DNA of 64,000 bases from Oidiodendron maius Zn (lineage: Eukaryota > Ascomycota > Leotiomycetes > Myxotrichaceae), in contig KN832876.1 in assembly GCA_000827325.1 (NCBI GenBank), forward strand, positions 372,001-436,000. Reading direction: 5' to 3'. Numbering within the stretch: position 1 is the first letter of the stretch; each line of letters starts with the position of its first letter. Positions 45,103 to 59,012 of this stretch are shown in pieces. The notes beneath the pieces were generated by a model that was given only the letters and a program-made list of their open reading frames with translations, did not search any database and was not told the DNA's origin. The translations under genes and the position numbers were made by a program.

Positions 45103-46656
45103 ACTTTAGAATGGCGACTATGCGGTCGGTAGAGTTTAGATAGTCATTTGGACCTGGTAGGAAGGCGGCAGGAGAAACAATACGCTGCGAAGGAGGAAGA
45201 AATAAAGATGGGCAGTAAGGTGCTACTTTTTGACGCTCCTGTTTACCTATCTTATCGAGCCGCTTTGTCAGCCGTGGCTGTTGATTTTAAGTTACCGAGT
45301 ATCACCAGTGTACAAACACACACTCTACTGTACCTACCCAGTTCAATTATCCCTTGTTCATTACTCTATAGACGCAACTCTGGTGATAAGTGGTATTGCA
45401 TGTAGCAGGCTTGCACCAGCTAGTAGCGGAATATCTGTGACTGTTACATTACAGCACACCTCTCAGCTCGAGAGTCACGCGAGCTTTACCTTACTATAAA
45501 CCAGAAGAGCGTCTAGAACAAAGTGTCTAAGACCTGAAAGATAACGAGTTACTTTGTTAGCATGCCTGGAAGCGGTGCCATATAGTCTAGTTGCACGCAT
45601 TATATAACTTAGGCGCATCTTACCAGTGTCAAGGCTTGCCACTCTGCCTTCAGGAACTATCACACTCTCGTCGAATCGGTCTACAGCTTTCCTTTTTCTC
45701 AGTCTCTGTGGCTGCCCATCAGGCCCAGCCTATGGAGATATTCCGGTGGGATAGTGCTCAAGAAAACCAGCAAGCGTGGCTCCTCGCTATTGTTCAGTCT
45801 GTCGACTCGCACAAATGGCGAAGCGTCAGATCTGCCGATCAAATATGCTTCAGTGTTCTTCAAATCCCTGTGTTGAAGATACCGAAGAGCTCGCCACAAC
45901 TGCTCTCTCCTGATAGTAAGAAACGGCGGTCCAGAGCAAGCCCGTCTAATTAACCCATTTTGTTCCAGGCCCAGACATTTGACCTGTGGTGCTTCGAGGC
46001 ATTGAGTGGTGATATACACAAAACCTAGCCATCTCTTCAGAGTCAGCCAGCATGTGTGCCTAGTGGCTTTCTTGTGTGCAGGCGACCCTTAAAGCACTGA
46101 AGTGGTAAATTAAGCTTAGTACACGCAGTGTCAACGGTCGATACCCGTTGCGAAGGAAAAGAAATAACAAGGACCAAGAACTCGGAAGCCCTCTCGTAGT
46201 CGTAGTTAGTACAAGCAGAGAGAGACTGTATTGAAACGAGGGGACTATACAAGGCTGCGGCCATTGCTACAGCCAGATTTGCACAGGGAAAGGGCGAAAG
46301 AGGTACAGCGCCCAACCTGGTGCCGCCTTTTGTTATAATTGCTGCTCCGTATCCCATACATACAGCTTCTTCGGGCGTGCAGAGCTTTGCGATGGATCTT
46401 CTAATACGAGACGGTACGTACCTAATTCTTAACGAATAGCCACTAGCCAGAGTGGTTGGTTAAGAGCATGAGCAAATAAAGCCCTAGACATTTGCTATAT
46501 GTACGGTATATGGACAAATATAGAGGAATGCACTAAACCGTGTACGGCATTACTATTGGGGCCTAGCATTTCGACTATAGACCCCTCAATTATGAATACA
46601 ACACAAAAGGTATCATAAACAGAAAAATTTCCCGCCCAGTCATTAATACAGTAAAT
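45103..46656. other. Intergenic region, 1.55 kb
   Basis: The FBXO21-like promoter and the 3' flank of the SPX-RING gene. Frames at 45591-45953 (+), 45699-46019 (-) and 46043-46357 (-, 104 codons) lack introns, family features or good start contexts, and I do not call them. Composition is ordinary, with no AT-rich RIP island, no tRNA and no transposon sequence. Confidence 0.5.
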
Positions 46657-48372
46657 TCACATCACTTGACATTGGCGGTTCCCTGAGTCTTGGGAATAGT
46701 AAATCCCAAATTTCTCCTCTCCTGCAGCGTTTTGAAGGTCAACTTGCTTGTTCTTTATCTCCTTCGGAAAATACTTCTTTAGGAACTTTGCAAAATCTGC
46801 GTCATAATCATCTAACCGGCGGTCAATCTCGAGTCAAGAGCAGTGGGTATAGAATTAAAGGTTGCGTTACGTACCTTCTGTAGCATCCTGGATAACATGC
46901 CGTCGACATAACGGACAGCGTCTTCTCTTTGCATTCTGCAACGTTATGGCGCAGAGTACACAAAGCATATGGCTGCATTTCAATCGGATTGGCCTCCAAG
47001 CGATAGTGAAGCAGACAGGACATAGATAGTCGTCGAGTTGTGGTGTGATCTTGATAAGATCTTGTGTTACTTGAGAACAAACTGCCTTGGCAATTGTTTG
47101 AGGCATTAGCGACTCGACTTGAATGAATTTAGGAGCTTTCTCTGTAATGCCTAGGTTTGTTCTCTTATCAAATTCTAGAGGTCCTTAGTATGTGCTCTTA
47201 GGCAGTGACGAAGCACACTCACTCTTCAAGATCTTACCAATGGCTATCTGGTTGATTTCCAGAAACCTCATGTTTCGCAGGAGGGCGATATTGATTTTGA
47301 CAAATTTGTCCAGAGCCCTATGACTAGCGGGTAGATTGAAAATGCCCACGAGTCCCCGTTTAGTAACTTCATTTTGAAACCATTCCAGTTGCTGTGCTGC
47401 AAAGGTGGGACTTCGGCTCCCGGTATTTGTCTCTTGAGTCGAGAAGAATACAGCAGCTTGCAGGTAAAGGTCAAATAACTGCCGCCAGGCATACATGTCT
47501 GATTTGCCAAACTTCGAAGGCTTTGCCAACGCGGATATCTCCTTTGACAGCTCGTGGATTTCTCGAGTCAATAACTGCTGTTCTTTTGCTTGAAGGGCGT
47601 CTAGATGAGACACATCTTCGTGAAGGAGACCAAAGAACTCGGTATCAAAGGTCAGAGGTATCTCTACTTGCCGTAGAACCGGTCCGTCTGTCGATGTGTT
47701 GTCTCGCTCTGAAGGTGTTGGCTCAGATCTATAAGCCGGTTAGCCATACAGTTCAGACATCAGATAAACTGTGCGTTAAATTAATTCTCGCCCAAATCTT
47801 GCATCTGAAAATTGAAAGGGGAAAAAAGGGGAGCAAGTGATAGTGAGACATAATATAATGCTGGCTTACACTTTCTTCGAAAATTTGGAGCACGAGGTGT
47901 CGCCGTGAGTATCACCCTGGTTGGCATTGTCAACAAGATCACCAGGCCGACCTTGTTGCTGCATTCTATTCTTCAGAAAAGCTCTCGTGTCATGTGAAAG
48001 TGCGGCATCTACAGCCTGATCATCCTCGAAGAAGAGTGTAAGTTTAGGGCGGAACTCTTCTTTGCTTCCTGATATCCCAGTCAGACCGTCATGACGAACT
48101 AGCTTAGAGGACGTACCAGCAAAATCATATTGAAATGTTACGGCACCATCCCAACTGCCCCTTCGGATACTACCCCCCGAACACTGAGGCGCTTCGTCCT
48201 GCACGGGAGGCATCTGTGCTAAAGCTGCGATGTCCAGGCCATATTCTTGGAGTTCAAGACAGACCTTATTGATGACCTTCTTCAGCTGGGCGTAAGGAAC
48301 GGCCGAATCCACCCAGTGCTGCGGAAATCCCTGCTCGAGCAGTTCTATCCTGAATCGCCGACCGAACTTCAT
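46657..48372 (-). CDS. SPX-RING E3 ubiquitin ligase
   Basis: A protein with an N-terminal inositol-pyrophosphate-sensing SPX domain and a C-terminal RING, probably a phosphate-linked E3 ligase such as fission yeast Pqr1. Four exons: 48372-47870, 47728-47223, 47174-46875 and 46811-46657, total 487 aa. SPX start: MKFGRRFRIELLEQGFPQHW then VPYAQLKKVINK. Its last helix is restored across intron 2 as IGKILKKFDKRTNLG, whose lysines are the phosphate-binding surface. The RING is C3HC4: CPVC (near 381), then CSHMLCVLC and CPLCRR. The C-terminal exon encodes ADFAKFLKKYFPKEIK and ends SGNRQCQVM. The region between the two SPX halves carries an acidic insert (FFEDDQAVDAAL). Confidence 0.92.
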
Positions 48373-49277
48373 ATTGGTGACGGCCCAAAGTTAGAGAGGC
48401 TGGAACCTCGGACTCGAGTCGTTTCCAAAGACAGATTGATTACCTCCCTGCCGGTAAAACGAGGATTTTTGTCTCTGTCAACATACAAAGGGCGTGGAGG
48501 AACCAGATTTGCCGGCGGCTCATAGCTTAAGGGTAGAACAGCGTGTCCAGATCAAATAGGAGAGGGGAGTGAGCAGACTGTGCTCTGTGTCGAGGGCTCA
48601 GGAATATGGCGATATTTTGTCCCGCCCTCCGTCCGCCCCGGTTCTCCCTCTAACTTTGAGTTATGAAGGAGGTCTGTGAAGTCTGAGTTTGACTGTTGAA
48701 TTTGAGCTATGCCTGCGACTGGCGGCGAGGGAGAGGGAGCAGTGAACAAGAGACAACACGAACATGGAGACCGGCGAAGGGCTTTCATCTTATTTTTTCA
48801 TCATCACCTGCCATCGCGTTGCCCATGGGGAAAAGCCTGGGTGGGCTCGAAAGTCGCCTGGACTTTTCTTCCCTGCTGGTTGCGCGCGTGCCACCCCCGC
48901 TACTTTCTGCCACTCTCCACATTGCTTGCCATTTCTGGGCATCGTACCTGTTAAATTTCCCACGCTGCCTCCCCTCTAGCCGGGTCATGTATATCCAAGC
49001 GGAGTATGCTCCGGACACCGTACATATGGCTAATCGCCGTTTTATATCTCTTGGCAGGCGCTAGAGCCCGTCCGTGTGCAACATGAGCTGTTGACCGAGC
49101 TGCAGAGAGGCGCTGTCACTCTGCATTTTGCCCCTCCATGTGTCTCTCGCTGCCTCTCGTCCGCCTCGCTAACCGTTTTGCCTCTCGCACGCCGTCACCT
49201 AAATAATTTTCAACTTGCCTAGCAGATTACTATCTGTCTACCATATCCTGCATGTTGCTTATCGCTGGGTTGGCACG
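48373..49277. other. Divergent promoter between SPX-RING and JJJ1
   Basis: About 0.9 kb with C/T-rich leaders on both sides. Open frames at 48696-49064 and neighbours are not supported by any family feature. No other element is seen. Confidence 0.5.
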
Positions 49278-51025
49278 ATGGGCGCGGAGCAGTCCTCCCG
49301 CAACGCCTCCACCGCGCAGGACGAGGCGACGGTAAAGACTTGCTACTATGATGTTCTCGGTGTCGATCGTGGGGCCACAGACGATGAGTGAGTGCTCGTG
49401 CATATTTCCTCATGGCCGGGTGCAGGGCTAACAGGATGTCCTGCGCAGGATCAAGAAAGCGTACAGGAAAAAGGCCCTCGAACTACACCCTGACCGAAAT
49501 TATGGAGACGTCGAGAACGCGACAATCAAATTTGCAGAGGTGCAATCTGCTTATGAAGTCCTCTCCGATCCACAAGAGCGGGCGTGGTACGATTCCCATC
49601 GAGAGTCTATATTGCGAGGCGGTGGCGCTTCCGAGGAGCAAGAGTTCGAGCGTAATGTGCGTCTCACAAGTGCCAAGGACCTTATGGGCTTGATGGGACG
49701 GTTTACAAGCAGTATTCCGTTCACCGATGCACCCAACGGCTTTTACGGCATACTCCAGAACACATTTGAAAACCTTGCGGCGGAGGAAGATTCAGCCTGC
49801 GAGTGGCAGGGTCTGGACCAAGTGCAATACCCAGAGTTTGGTGGCGCCAATGACGATTATGAAGCTACTGTCAAGCCATTTTACAGGGTGTGGATAAACT
49901 TTTCTACCAGGAAGACGTTCTCTTGGAGAGACGCTTATAAATCTTCCGATGCTCCAGACAGGGCAACGCGTCGAGTCATAGATAAGGAGAACAAGAGGCT
50001 CCGAGATGAAGGCATTCGAGAGTTTAACGACGCGGTTCGAGCCCTGGTGGCATTTGTGCGGAAGCGGGACCCCAGATTTATACCCAACTCGCAGTCAGAG
50101 GCTGATCGACAAAAAATCCTACGAGACGCTGCTGCTGCACAAGCCGCACGGTCGAGAGCTGCTAATCAGGCGAAACTCAACGAGCATGTTGTTCCAGATT
50201 GGGCAAAGACCGAAGGTCAGGAAGAGGAGGACGTATTTTCGGATGAGTCAGAGGTAGAGGTCGAGCATATCGAATGTGTTGTCTGTAACAAGACCTTCAA
50301 GAGCGAGAAGCAGTATGAAACTCACGAGAAGAGCAAGAAGCATATCAAGGCCGTCCAGGCGCTGCAGAGAGAGATGCGAAAAGAGAACAAGCGTCTTCAT
50401 CTTAACGATCGATCGAGTAGCATGCCCACGACCCCTTCCGAAGGACTCGACGAGTCGGAGGGGCCGGAACTAAAGTTACAGGAGGCGGACTATTCTGACG
50501 AGACTACTGACCACTTAATACAGGAGAATGGCGGTGAAAGGTTAGATGGGAATTCCCAGGAGGCGAAAGAACCGAAAGAACCGACGTCTCGTAAAGAGGC
50601 TCCACTGAGCTGCATTGAAACTGGCTCTGATTCTTCGGATGTAGATGAGTATACCTCAAGAGAGAACGTTGAAAATCGGCTTGCAAGTTCATTATCCGGC
50701 TTAGAGACCAAGGATGAAAGACTTGACACACAATATGGGGCGTCAAGGGACAGTGACAATAATGCCTCGAGCAAGAAGTCAATGGGGAAAGCAAAGGCAA
50801 AGCGTGCGAAGAAGGCTGCTCGACAAGAGATGGAGGCCGCAGTCGACCGGCAGGTAAGCGTAGGAAGAAAATTGTGCGAGTCAGAAAATCTCTAACATAG
50901 CACAGTTCAGGTGTGTTTCGTGCCAGGAAGCCTTCCATTCCAAAACCAAACTTTTCGAGCATATCAAAGAGTTCAGTCATGCTCAGCCGGTATCCAAACC
51001 TGCCAAAGGCAAACAAACCCGCTGA
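49278..51025 (+). CDS. JJJ1: J-protein JJJ1/DNAJC21, ribosome-biogenesis cochaperone
   Basis: Jjj1 stimulates Hsp70 at the cytosolic 60S particle to release Arx1/Rei1-type factors. Exons 49278-49387, 49449-50853 and 50906-51025 give 544 aa. The J domain (about 22-88) is restored across intron 1: [33 protein letters not shown], with the HPD triad. Then comes the conserved [16 protein letters not shown] block and DREIR-like basic helices. Two U1-type C2H2 fingers follow: [20 protein letters not shown], and in the last exon [20 protein letters not shown]. Between them lies an acidic, Ser-rich linker. Order and length match DNAJC21. Confidence 0.94.
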
Positions 51026-51264
51026 ACAAGAAAATCAGCGAATGATAGACATTCAGTCGCAAACCACCAGATAGAGAGAGAATCATATATACCCTTCTTC
51101 ACCTCTGTTAGACATAGAGAAATGATTAATATCACCAGGAGTACGCAACGATGCCCCTGCCATCTCTCTGAAAGTAATGCAAAGTAATGCAAACATTGAT
51201 TCTAAAATACTACCAGCCCATCAGACGCCATTGTTTCCTTAGCCCACATCCAAGGTGTCAGCAC

Positions 51265-52751
51265 TTAAGTAGAGGTATCTAATATGGTAACATCATCATC
51301 TTCTTCCTCGTCGAAGCTCTCAACTTCGTCTATTGCCCCATCCCTCTCAGCGCCCTGACTGTACAGTACTGGGTCCTTATCAGCGACATGAATCACGGCT
51401 TTCCCTTGCACCTCTTGAACGGCTCGCCGCCACTCCTTCCAGTCATCCTCGTCATGGATAAGGAAAGCAATGAGCATGCTTGGGTCCATTTCTTTCACGT
51501 GAATTCTTCTCAGCCTTCGAGTGTGGCAAGAATCAATATCTTGTTGTTTGTACTCATTTGGGTCAGCCGGGAGGGGAAGTGCATGCCGAGTCTGGTGAGG
51601 ATCTAGGTAGAAGAAGTAAGGCCCTTGAACACCAACGAAGTAGTGTGATGAGGAGGGGCGACCGCTGGATGCAGTGATTAGCTGAAGAAAGGAAGATGGG
51701 GGGAGTACATACCCAGCAATTCCAATAGACTGTGGCATTTGCAAGGATGCTTTCAGAGCTTCCCAATAGACTGGCGTAATCTTGTCCAAACCCAATCTTG
51801 TCCCGACCAAGATCAATGTCGGTTGGAAGGTATTATTTTCGGCTTTTGCAATGCTCATGAAAGTATCCTCATAAACATCGGATCCATCGCCAGTAATATA
51901 AACTTTCAGACTTGAATGCTCCCAGTTATTCGTCAACGCTCTGCCCCATGTTAGTATGTTCAAGAATATGCACTTAGAAATTGCTCACTGGATACAACGT
52001 GCCGTAGCTGAAGGTCCGAACCATTCCCCAGGATGTTTTCCACACGCCGTAGCGCCGTGCTTCACAAATCTGTGTATAGAGTAAGGCGCCCTTGGGTCGT
52101 CCGCAAAGAGTGATATCAGACTTCGTTCCTCAAGGCCACAAGAACCACGACGCCAATCTAGCACTACTTAGTCCCTGTTAATAATAAGAGAAGCGCAATC
52201 AACATACCTCTTCCCAGCTTTAACATGACAAGAGCATTCGCTAGCAGACTCTGCCCTGATCTAATCATGCATCCCCAACCAGTATCAGATGTAAACCCGC
52301 CTTGGTCAACGAGCTGACTCCTCAGCCGCACTGAAAGTGACATCGACGAGGCTGCTTTCGGGTCTTCGGACTTGGGGATTGCTGGGAAATTCGAGCGATA
52401 TGTGAGCCATATCCTGGCTTCAAAATCATCTAAGAATGACGGAGGCCATCCACCATCTTCAAGCCCCCCGCCTCCACCCTCAGACCCGCCATCCATGAAA
52501 GCGGAGTTGAGGCTGCTGGTTGTACTCTCCGGGGGTGTGGCGCCCGGGGCAACGTTGGGGGCTTCAATAGACTCGAAATCATCATCTTGAGGGGGCGTGT
52601 TCACTGCAACAGGTTGGGGAGCCTTCTCGGGGAGCTGATACTCGCGCCCTAGGCACCATATAGGCGAACGTGAGTCGGCGTCATTTGTCGGTTCGGGGTC
52701 CCAAAAATACTGCACAATCCGCTTATATCGACCAAAGTCAACGTTCGTCAT
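51265..52751 (-). CDS. ATG4: Autophagy cysteine protease ATG4
   Basis: Cleaves the C-terminus of Atg8 before lipidation and delipidates it later. Exons 52751-52208, 52157-51989, 51940-51713 and 51664-51265 give 446 aa. Catalytic C161 sits in [15 protein letters not shown]335 and H337 sit in [13 protein letters not shown]. Other family marks are [22 protein letters not shown] (restored across intron 2) and [16 protein letters not shown] (across intron 3). The acidic tail ([15 protein letters not shown]) contains a potential Atg8-binding LIR-like TILD run. Divergent from SQS1. Confidence 0.96.
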
Positions 52752-53326
52752 ATCTCGTACAGGCAGTCCTTCTCTCCGTCTATATTACTGCGGTCGAAGC
52801 AGGACGGTGGTTGGAGGCATGGGCGTGAGCGGCGTGTGGGGGAATGGCGGGGCGGATTGTGCCTTCGACTCTGGTCCTGTCGAGGAGGGAAATGGGAGCA
52901 ATAAGCGACCGATGCTCGAGCAGCTGCGGGATAGTCTCCTATTTTAGAGTAATAGCGAGGGAGAGGAAGAGAGAGGGCTCGAAAGCAGTTATTGTAGGTT
53001 GTGTCGTTGTTATGCTGTGAGATCTTGACCCGCTGCACACTACTCGTGATCGCCGGCGCGGCAGGCCTCACACGTTGGAAGGTTCAGGCGGCAAGCAAAC
53101 GCTAACCTTGTTTGGGACAGCTGCCCTGCTCTGCCCAGCAAACCTAAAACCAGTGATAAGATTAGCGAGCTCGGGTGTCAATTTATTTTATTGTACTACT
53201 CAGTACATGGGATAGCAACCTGCAAACGCCAATATTCCTCAATCCTAGAGCATCAAGGCCTGTTCATGGATTTCTCTATTCCCATAGCACACTCTTCGAG
53301 CATTATTTTAGATAAGTCTCACAACG
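52752..53326. other. Divergent promoter between ATG4 and SQS1
   Basis: 575 bp. I see no gene and no clear TATA box. The ATG4 side has a purine-rich stretch on the plus strand (GCGAGGGAGAGGAAGAGAG). Confidence 0.45.
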
Positions 53327-55765
53327 ATGCCACGCGGGAAAAAGGCTGGCCCTCGAGGCAAAGCCCAGCATCCTCCGCGTGGTGCACAATTTGACGCCTC
53401 CTCCTCGCCCTTCACCAGTTCAGGCGCGGTTACACCTCGTGGCGGCCCTAAAGGTATGGATCCATGCGTCTACCTTGCTGAATTGCCATCTAGCTTACCG
53501 TATCACTGACACTCTCTGTTATTATGAACCGCAGGTCTCACTTTACAGGAGGAAGCGTTGAATACTGAACGCCACCACTCATTCTGGGCGAGCGATCAAA
53601 AATTGAGGCATTCAAAGATTGAATTCGTCTCTGCAGGTTCCCTTAATCCAACCCAATCTCGGCCGAAAGATGCGGAATCTGCTCTGGCGGAGATGACCTT
53701 GGACTCGCCATATGAGGAGGATGCTGAGATACAGGTCGAGATAGAAGAGGAAGCAGAAGAACAAGAACAAAAAACTCAAACAGTCAACAATACCTTATCG
53801 GAGCAGGAGCAGCTCTTCTTTGTTGACACCGTTGGCGACAAACCTCCATCTACAGGGCTTCCTACACCTCAACCCAGGCTTCGCTCGACATCCCCAACTC
53901 CATCCAACTCTAGTGACGAAGTCATAGTATTTCAGGGCCGGAACAGGCGTCGAAATAGATCAGCTGGGGCTGGCAAATCCCCTCGAGTCCTTGCCGATCC
54001 TATAGATTCTATGGTAGCAGCAGAAAAGGGTCGCGAACGAGCTCATGACACAACCACAAATTCCCATCCAGCTTCTTGGTCGCTAACGAAGGAGTCTGCT
54101 GGCTCATCTTCTGGTGAATTGTATGCAGTCCCCCCTATACCAAGGACCCGAAGGCGCGGTCGACGTGGTCAACATGGTCTTTATGAGATAGAAGACGAAG
54201 AGGAAGATGCGCTTGTCGCAGACTATATCGCAAATATGGAAGCCGAAGAGGATAGCAAAAGTTGGACTATGTACAGCCGTTTCCATCAGCGTCCACTGGG
54301 TGGTAGTGGGGATGATTCTGGACTAGAAGATGCAAAATCACGGGCCGACAAGCCAGAACAATCTAAGTCACATTTGCGTGGTCGTTGGGACCGTACAGAT
54401 ATTTGCGACTTTGACGAGTTAAGCACCTCTGATGGTGTGATGGGGGAAGTTCAAGCAATACTCTCAAAGAGAAGTCGCAATTCTGGGATACAATATCTTG
54501 TTGTCTGGGAAGGCCAGTCGGTGGATGAAGCCAGATGGGTTCCGGTCACCACTCTGACAGGCGCGGAGACATTATTACGTATTGATGAGTTCGAGGAAGA
54601 GGAAAAGCTTGTTTCTGAGTATCGAGAGAATGAGGAAGGTGATTCTACTGACTCGGAAGATATGGATACTGACGACGCACTGGACGAAGAAGATGAGGAA
54701 GACCTTTGGCAGAAGAAGGCAGATCATTTAAGTGACGAGCAGATCGCACATCTACTAGCCAAACAAGAGGAGCTAGGCATGGGGTCGAATGAATTACTAC
54801 TGCTAAACGATGAAATCGACACGAACGAAGCTCATGATCCCCCTCACACGTCAATGAATTTCAACCCCTTTTCGCTTTCCTCTCACAAGTCCCGGGCAAA
54901 ATATCGCGGCGGCAAGCGGCCCCGTGGGGATTTTCCTGCAGCCTCGGCATTGGCAGACGCGTATGATGGATTCGATGTTATGGACTTCGAGCGACCAAGT
55001 CTTAAGAAGAAACCCAAGGGCCGCAAAGGCAAATTACCATTTGATCTTTCTGACTCGGATCTGGAAGCATCGTTGCAGGCTGCGTATGAGAATGATCGTG
55101 CCAAGAAGAAGGAGAGAAAGGAACAGCGTGAGGCGCTGCGGGCTGAAGGTCTACTGGGCAGCAAGAATGGCAAGCCTAATCTGAAAGATAAATATCGCGA
55201 GGGAATAGGCTTCGGTGCTGTCAAGGACGAGATCAAAGCCTTCCTACTCTCGAATAACACCACGTAAGTAATCTTGTCGTTCCACAGCTTGGTTTTAAGT
55301 TGACTCTTTTGCAGGCTCGCCCTACCCCCGATGGACAAGGCAGCCCGGAAAGTAATCCACGAGCTCGCCAACGCTTTCAACTTGAAGTCCAAGTCCGCCG
55401 GGACAGGCAACAATCGCTTTCCAGTCATCTACCGTACCTCACGCACACTATCTTATACCCAGCGCACATTCGATGCCGTTGAGGCTAGATTGACGCGCCG
55501 CTTCCTCCCCCGCATGGACGTGAGCGGCAAGAAGGTGGGCGGCCATAAGGCTGGACGGGCTGGCTTCGGCAGCGCCGCCGTTAGCTATAGAGACGGTGAC
55601 GTCGTCGGAGCCTCCGCACCTGAGTTAGGTGCTGAGAACCGCGGCAGGGCGATGCTGGAGAAGATGGGCTGGAGCACCGGCACGGCCCTGGGCGCCCTGA
55701 ATAATAAAGGTATCTTGCAACCAGTGTCGCACGTCGTCAAAACTACGAAGGCTGGCTTGGGGTGA
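53327..55765 (+). CDS. SQS1: SQS1-type R3H/G-patch protein, Prp43 activator
   Basis: Sqs1/Pfa1 stimulates the DEAH helicase Prp43 in ribosome biogenesis and splicing through its G-patch. Exons 53327-53453, 53535-55263 and 55315-55765 give 768 aa. N-terminus MPRGKKAGPRGKAQHPPRG is typical. The R3H domain lies about 620-665 (KAARKVIHELANAFNLKSKS). The G-patch is at the C-terminus (about 728-768: GRAMLEKMGWSTGTALGALN). Between about 341 and 404 is a chromodomain-like segment (GIQYLVVWEGQSVDEARWVP) that I do not associate with this family. Acidic runs (EEDAEIQVEIEEEAEEQEQ) and basic blocks fill the rest. Intron 2 has a donor CACGTAAGT and splits a Thr codon in phase. Confidence 0.9.
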
Positions 55766-56687
55766 GGAAGCGCTTGTGTGGGTGGTGGTTTGGGGGGGGG
55801 GGTGAGAGGAACACTGTAGCATGAGCCGCGTATTGATGAACCATCACCCACTGCAATTGCATGTAACTATTAGACTATAATTAAAATTAGCAATGAACGC
55901 ATTCATCGTCCGCCTTGTGGCTCTTCTGTGTTGTAATGGATCCTTGATTGGTGTAGAGACCTAATGTAAACAAAGGTAAATGCCAAGAACCCCCCCTCCC
56001 AAACAACAAATCCCATAAAATCCATAATCTTCCAGCAAAATAATCATAGGACGTATCATGGACGAGGATGTTGATCAACAAGTATTTAGCGATCGGTGCA
56101 CAGTCATATGATAATCTGTTGTGACATTGGAACCGCAAATAACCTAAAAGGGTAATATTATTTTTTACATGACGCGGTATTTCCCTCGTAGTACGGCCGT
56201 CATTTACCTCAGAGCACCAAAACAAGAACCACATACACAGGTCGAACGCATCTATTACGCATTTAGAAACTACAACTCTAATAACCTAATAGCTCATTAA
56301 ACACAGGTTATTGCAGAAAGGGGTATAGCGAAGATAGTTGAACAGGCATACGTGACGAAATGCCAGGTTGGCAAGACGCGGATTTTCAACTAACCGCGAT
56401 TGAAATCGGAATTTCAATTTCAAAATACAAACGACATCACAACAGAAGCAGCATATTTTCATTTTAAATGTTGCCTTCGAATTCCCCTATTCTGAAGACG
56501 CTTATTGTACAACCACGTACCCCGAAAGCAGACCGTGAAGACATGTGCCCCCATAAAGCAAACCATCCATAACGCATTAATGAGACCCGAGAAGCCCGGA
56601 CTACTTCAGCCTCATCATCCTCAAAAGATGCCCCAAAGCTAAGGCAAATCCGAAACCCTGTAAAAACCCGAAAAGAAAACCAGCCAC
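55766..56687. other. Intergenic region between convergent SQS1 and H2B
   Basis: About 0.9 kb, AT-rich in the middle. A run of 11 G lies at 55792-55802. The short minus-strand frame at 55887-56234 shows no family feature. The H2B 3' side has no stem-loop that I would call a metazoan-type histone terminator, as expected for polyadenylated fungal histone mRNA. Confidence 0.5.
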
Positions 56688-57308
<621 letters not shown>

Positions 57309-57810
57309 TTTGGATGGGTTTGGAGGTTGGAAGTGACAAAAGTCGAATGTCTGAAGTGAGTTGGATGGGTTAGAGTGGGATGCCGGACGTTGTGGTGGAG
57401 TTGATCGATGAAGAGAGAAGAGGAAGAAAGGAAGAAAGATGGGAGAGGAACGCGCGCCTTTTGAATGCGAGCGAATACCGCGCTAAGGAATTTACGGCGT
57501 TGCGATCACAGAGCTGGAGAGGTCCAGGGACTAGCCAATCATGCAGCCTCGCTTACTGACATGGCGCTCTGGTTGGGGTGCGCAAGCGAGAAAGGTCTCG
57601 TCTACATCAAGTTTAGCGCATGAGGGCGTCGCAAAATCACCACGCCGCCCGCGATCAATAAAGGTATAAGAGTCCCCCCGCCCTCAAGGCTTCTCTCTTT
57701 CAACCTTTCATCACAACCACCATTACTGCTCGACCTTTCGACGTCAACAACACCTCACTACCACCAAAACCCATTCCCACTTCCTAACCCACCCAACTCA
57801 ATCCATCAAA
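57309..57810. promoter_or_regulatory. Shared divergent H2B/H2A promoter
   Basis: 502 bp between the two ATGs. Visible elements: a CCAAT box at 57535-57539, a TATA-like TATAAG at 57665-57670 on the H2A side, and GC-rich blocks with CGCG steps. The H2A leader (57690-57810) is C/A/T-rich. Coordinated S-phase expression is family knowledge; no MCB ACGCGT lies inside this interval. Confidence 0.65.
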
Positions 57811-58469
<659 letters not shown>

Positions 58470-59012
58470 ATTCCTATATCTTGTGGCCGGTAGGGTTTCT
58501 GGGGTTTGCTTTCATGATAATGGGGTGTCGTCTGGGTCTGGGTCATGGTTTTTTCTCTCCGCGTTCTGGTTGTACATTAAATCCATGGCAATGGATGGAG
58601 ATTGCTTTCTGAAATCAATCTTATGAGAAACCGATGAAAACACTGCTACTTTGCTTTTCTTACGTGATGCTGTGAACTTAGTGTGCACCTTTCGCCCGGG
58701 TGTCGTGGGACATGATGATTTGGTAAGGTGCGCGGTTAGAAGCGCGTGTATGTTGAACACGAAAACCGAGGTTCCAGTGTGTAAAAGGTAAACAAAGGAT
58801 GCATTGACCGTGTTTGGTTGCTCAGGTTATGAGGTGGCCTCCCGCAAGGTTTCTAGCTATACAGGAGCTCCAGGCATTCGGGGCATTCTTTTAACTCAAT
58901 CGCATGTTATATGTCGTGTTTTAGTGAACTGTAGCATTGATTTTAATACTCTATGGTGCCCTATGTACAGACTGAAAAGGTCTTTTCAACTCCATTACCA
59001 AGATCCCGCCCT
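58470..59012. other. Intergenic region between convergent H2A and NDUFB9
   Basis: 3' UTRs of the two genes, about 0.54 kb. No open frame, repeat or RNA gene is supported. Confidence 0.5.

Noticed and set aside
46043-46357. A 104-codon minus-strand open frame in the 45-46.6 kb gap
   Set aside because: No family resemblance, intron or conserved motif; length is within chance for a gap of this size.
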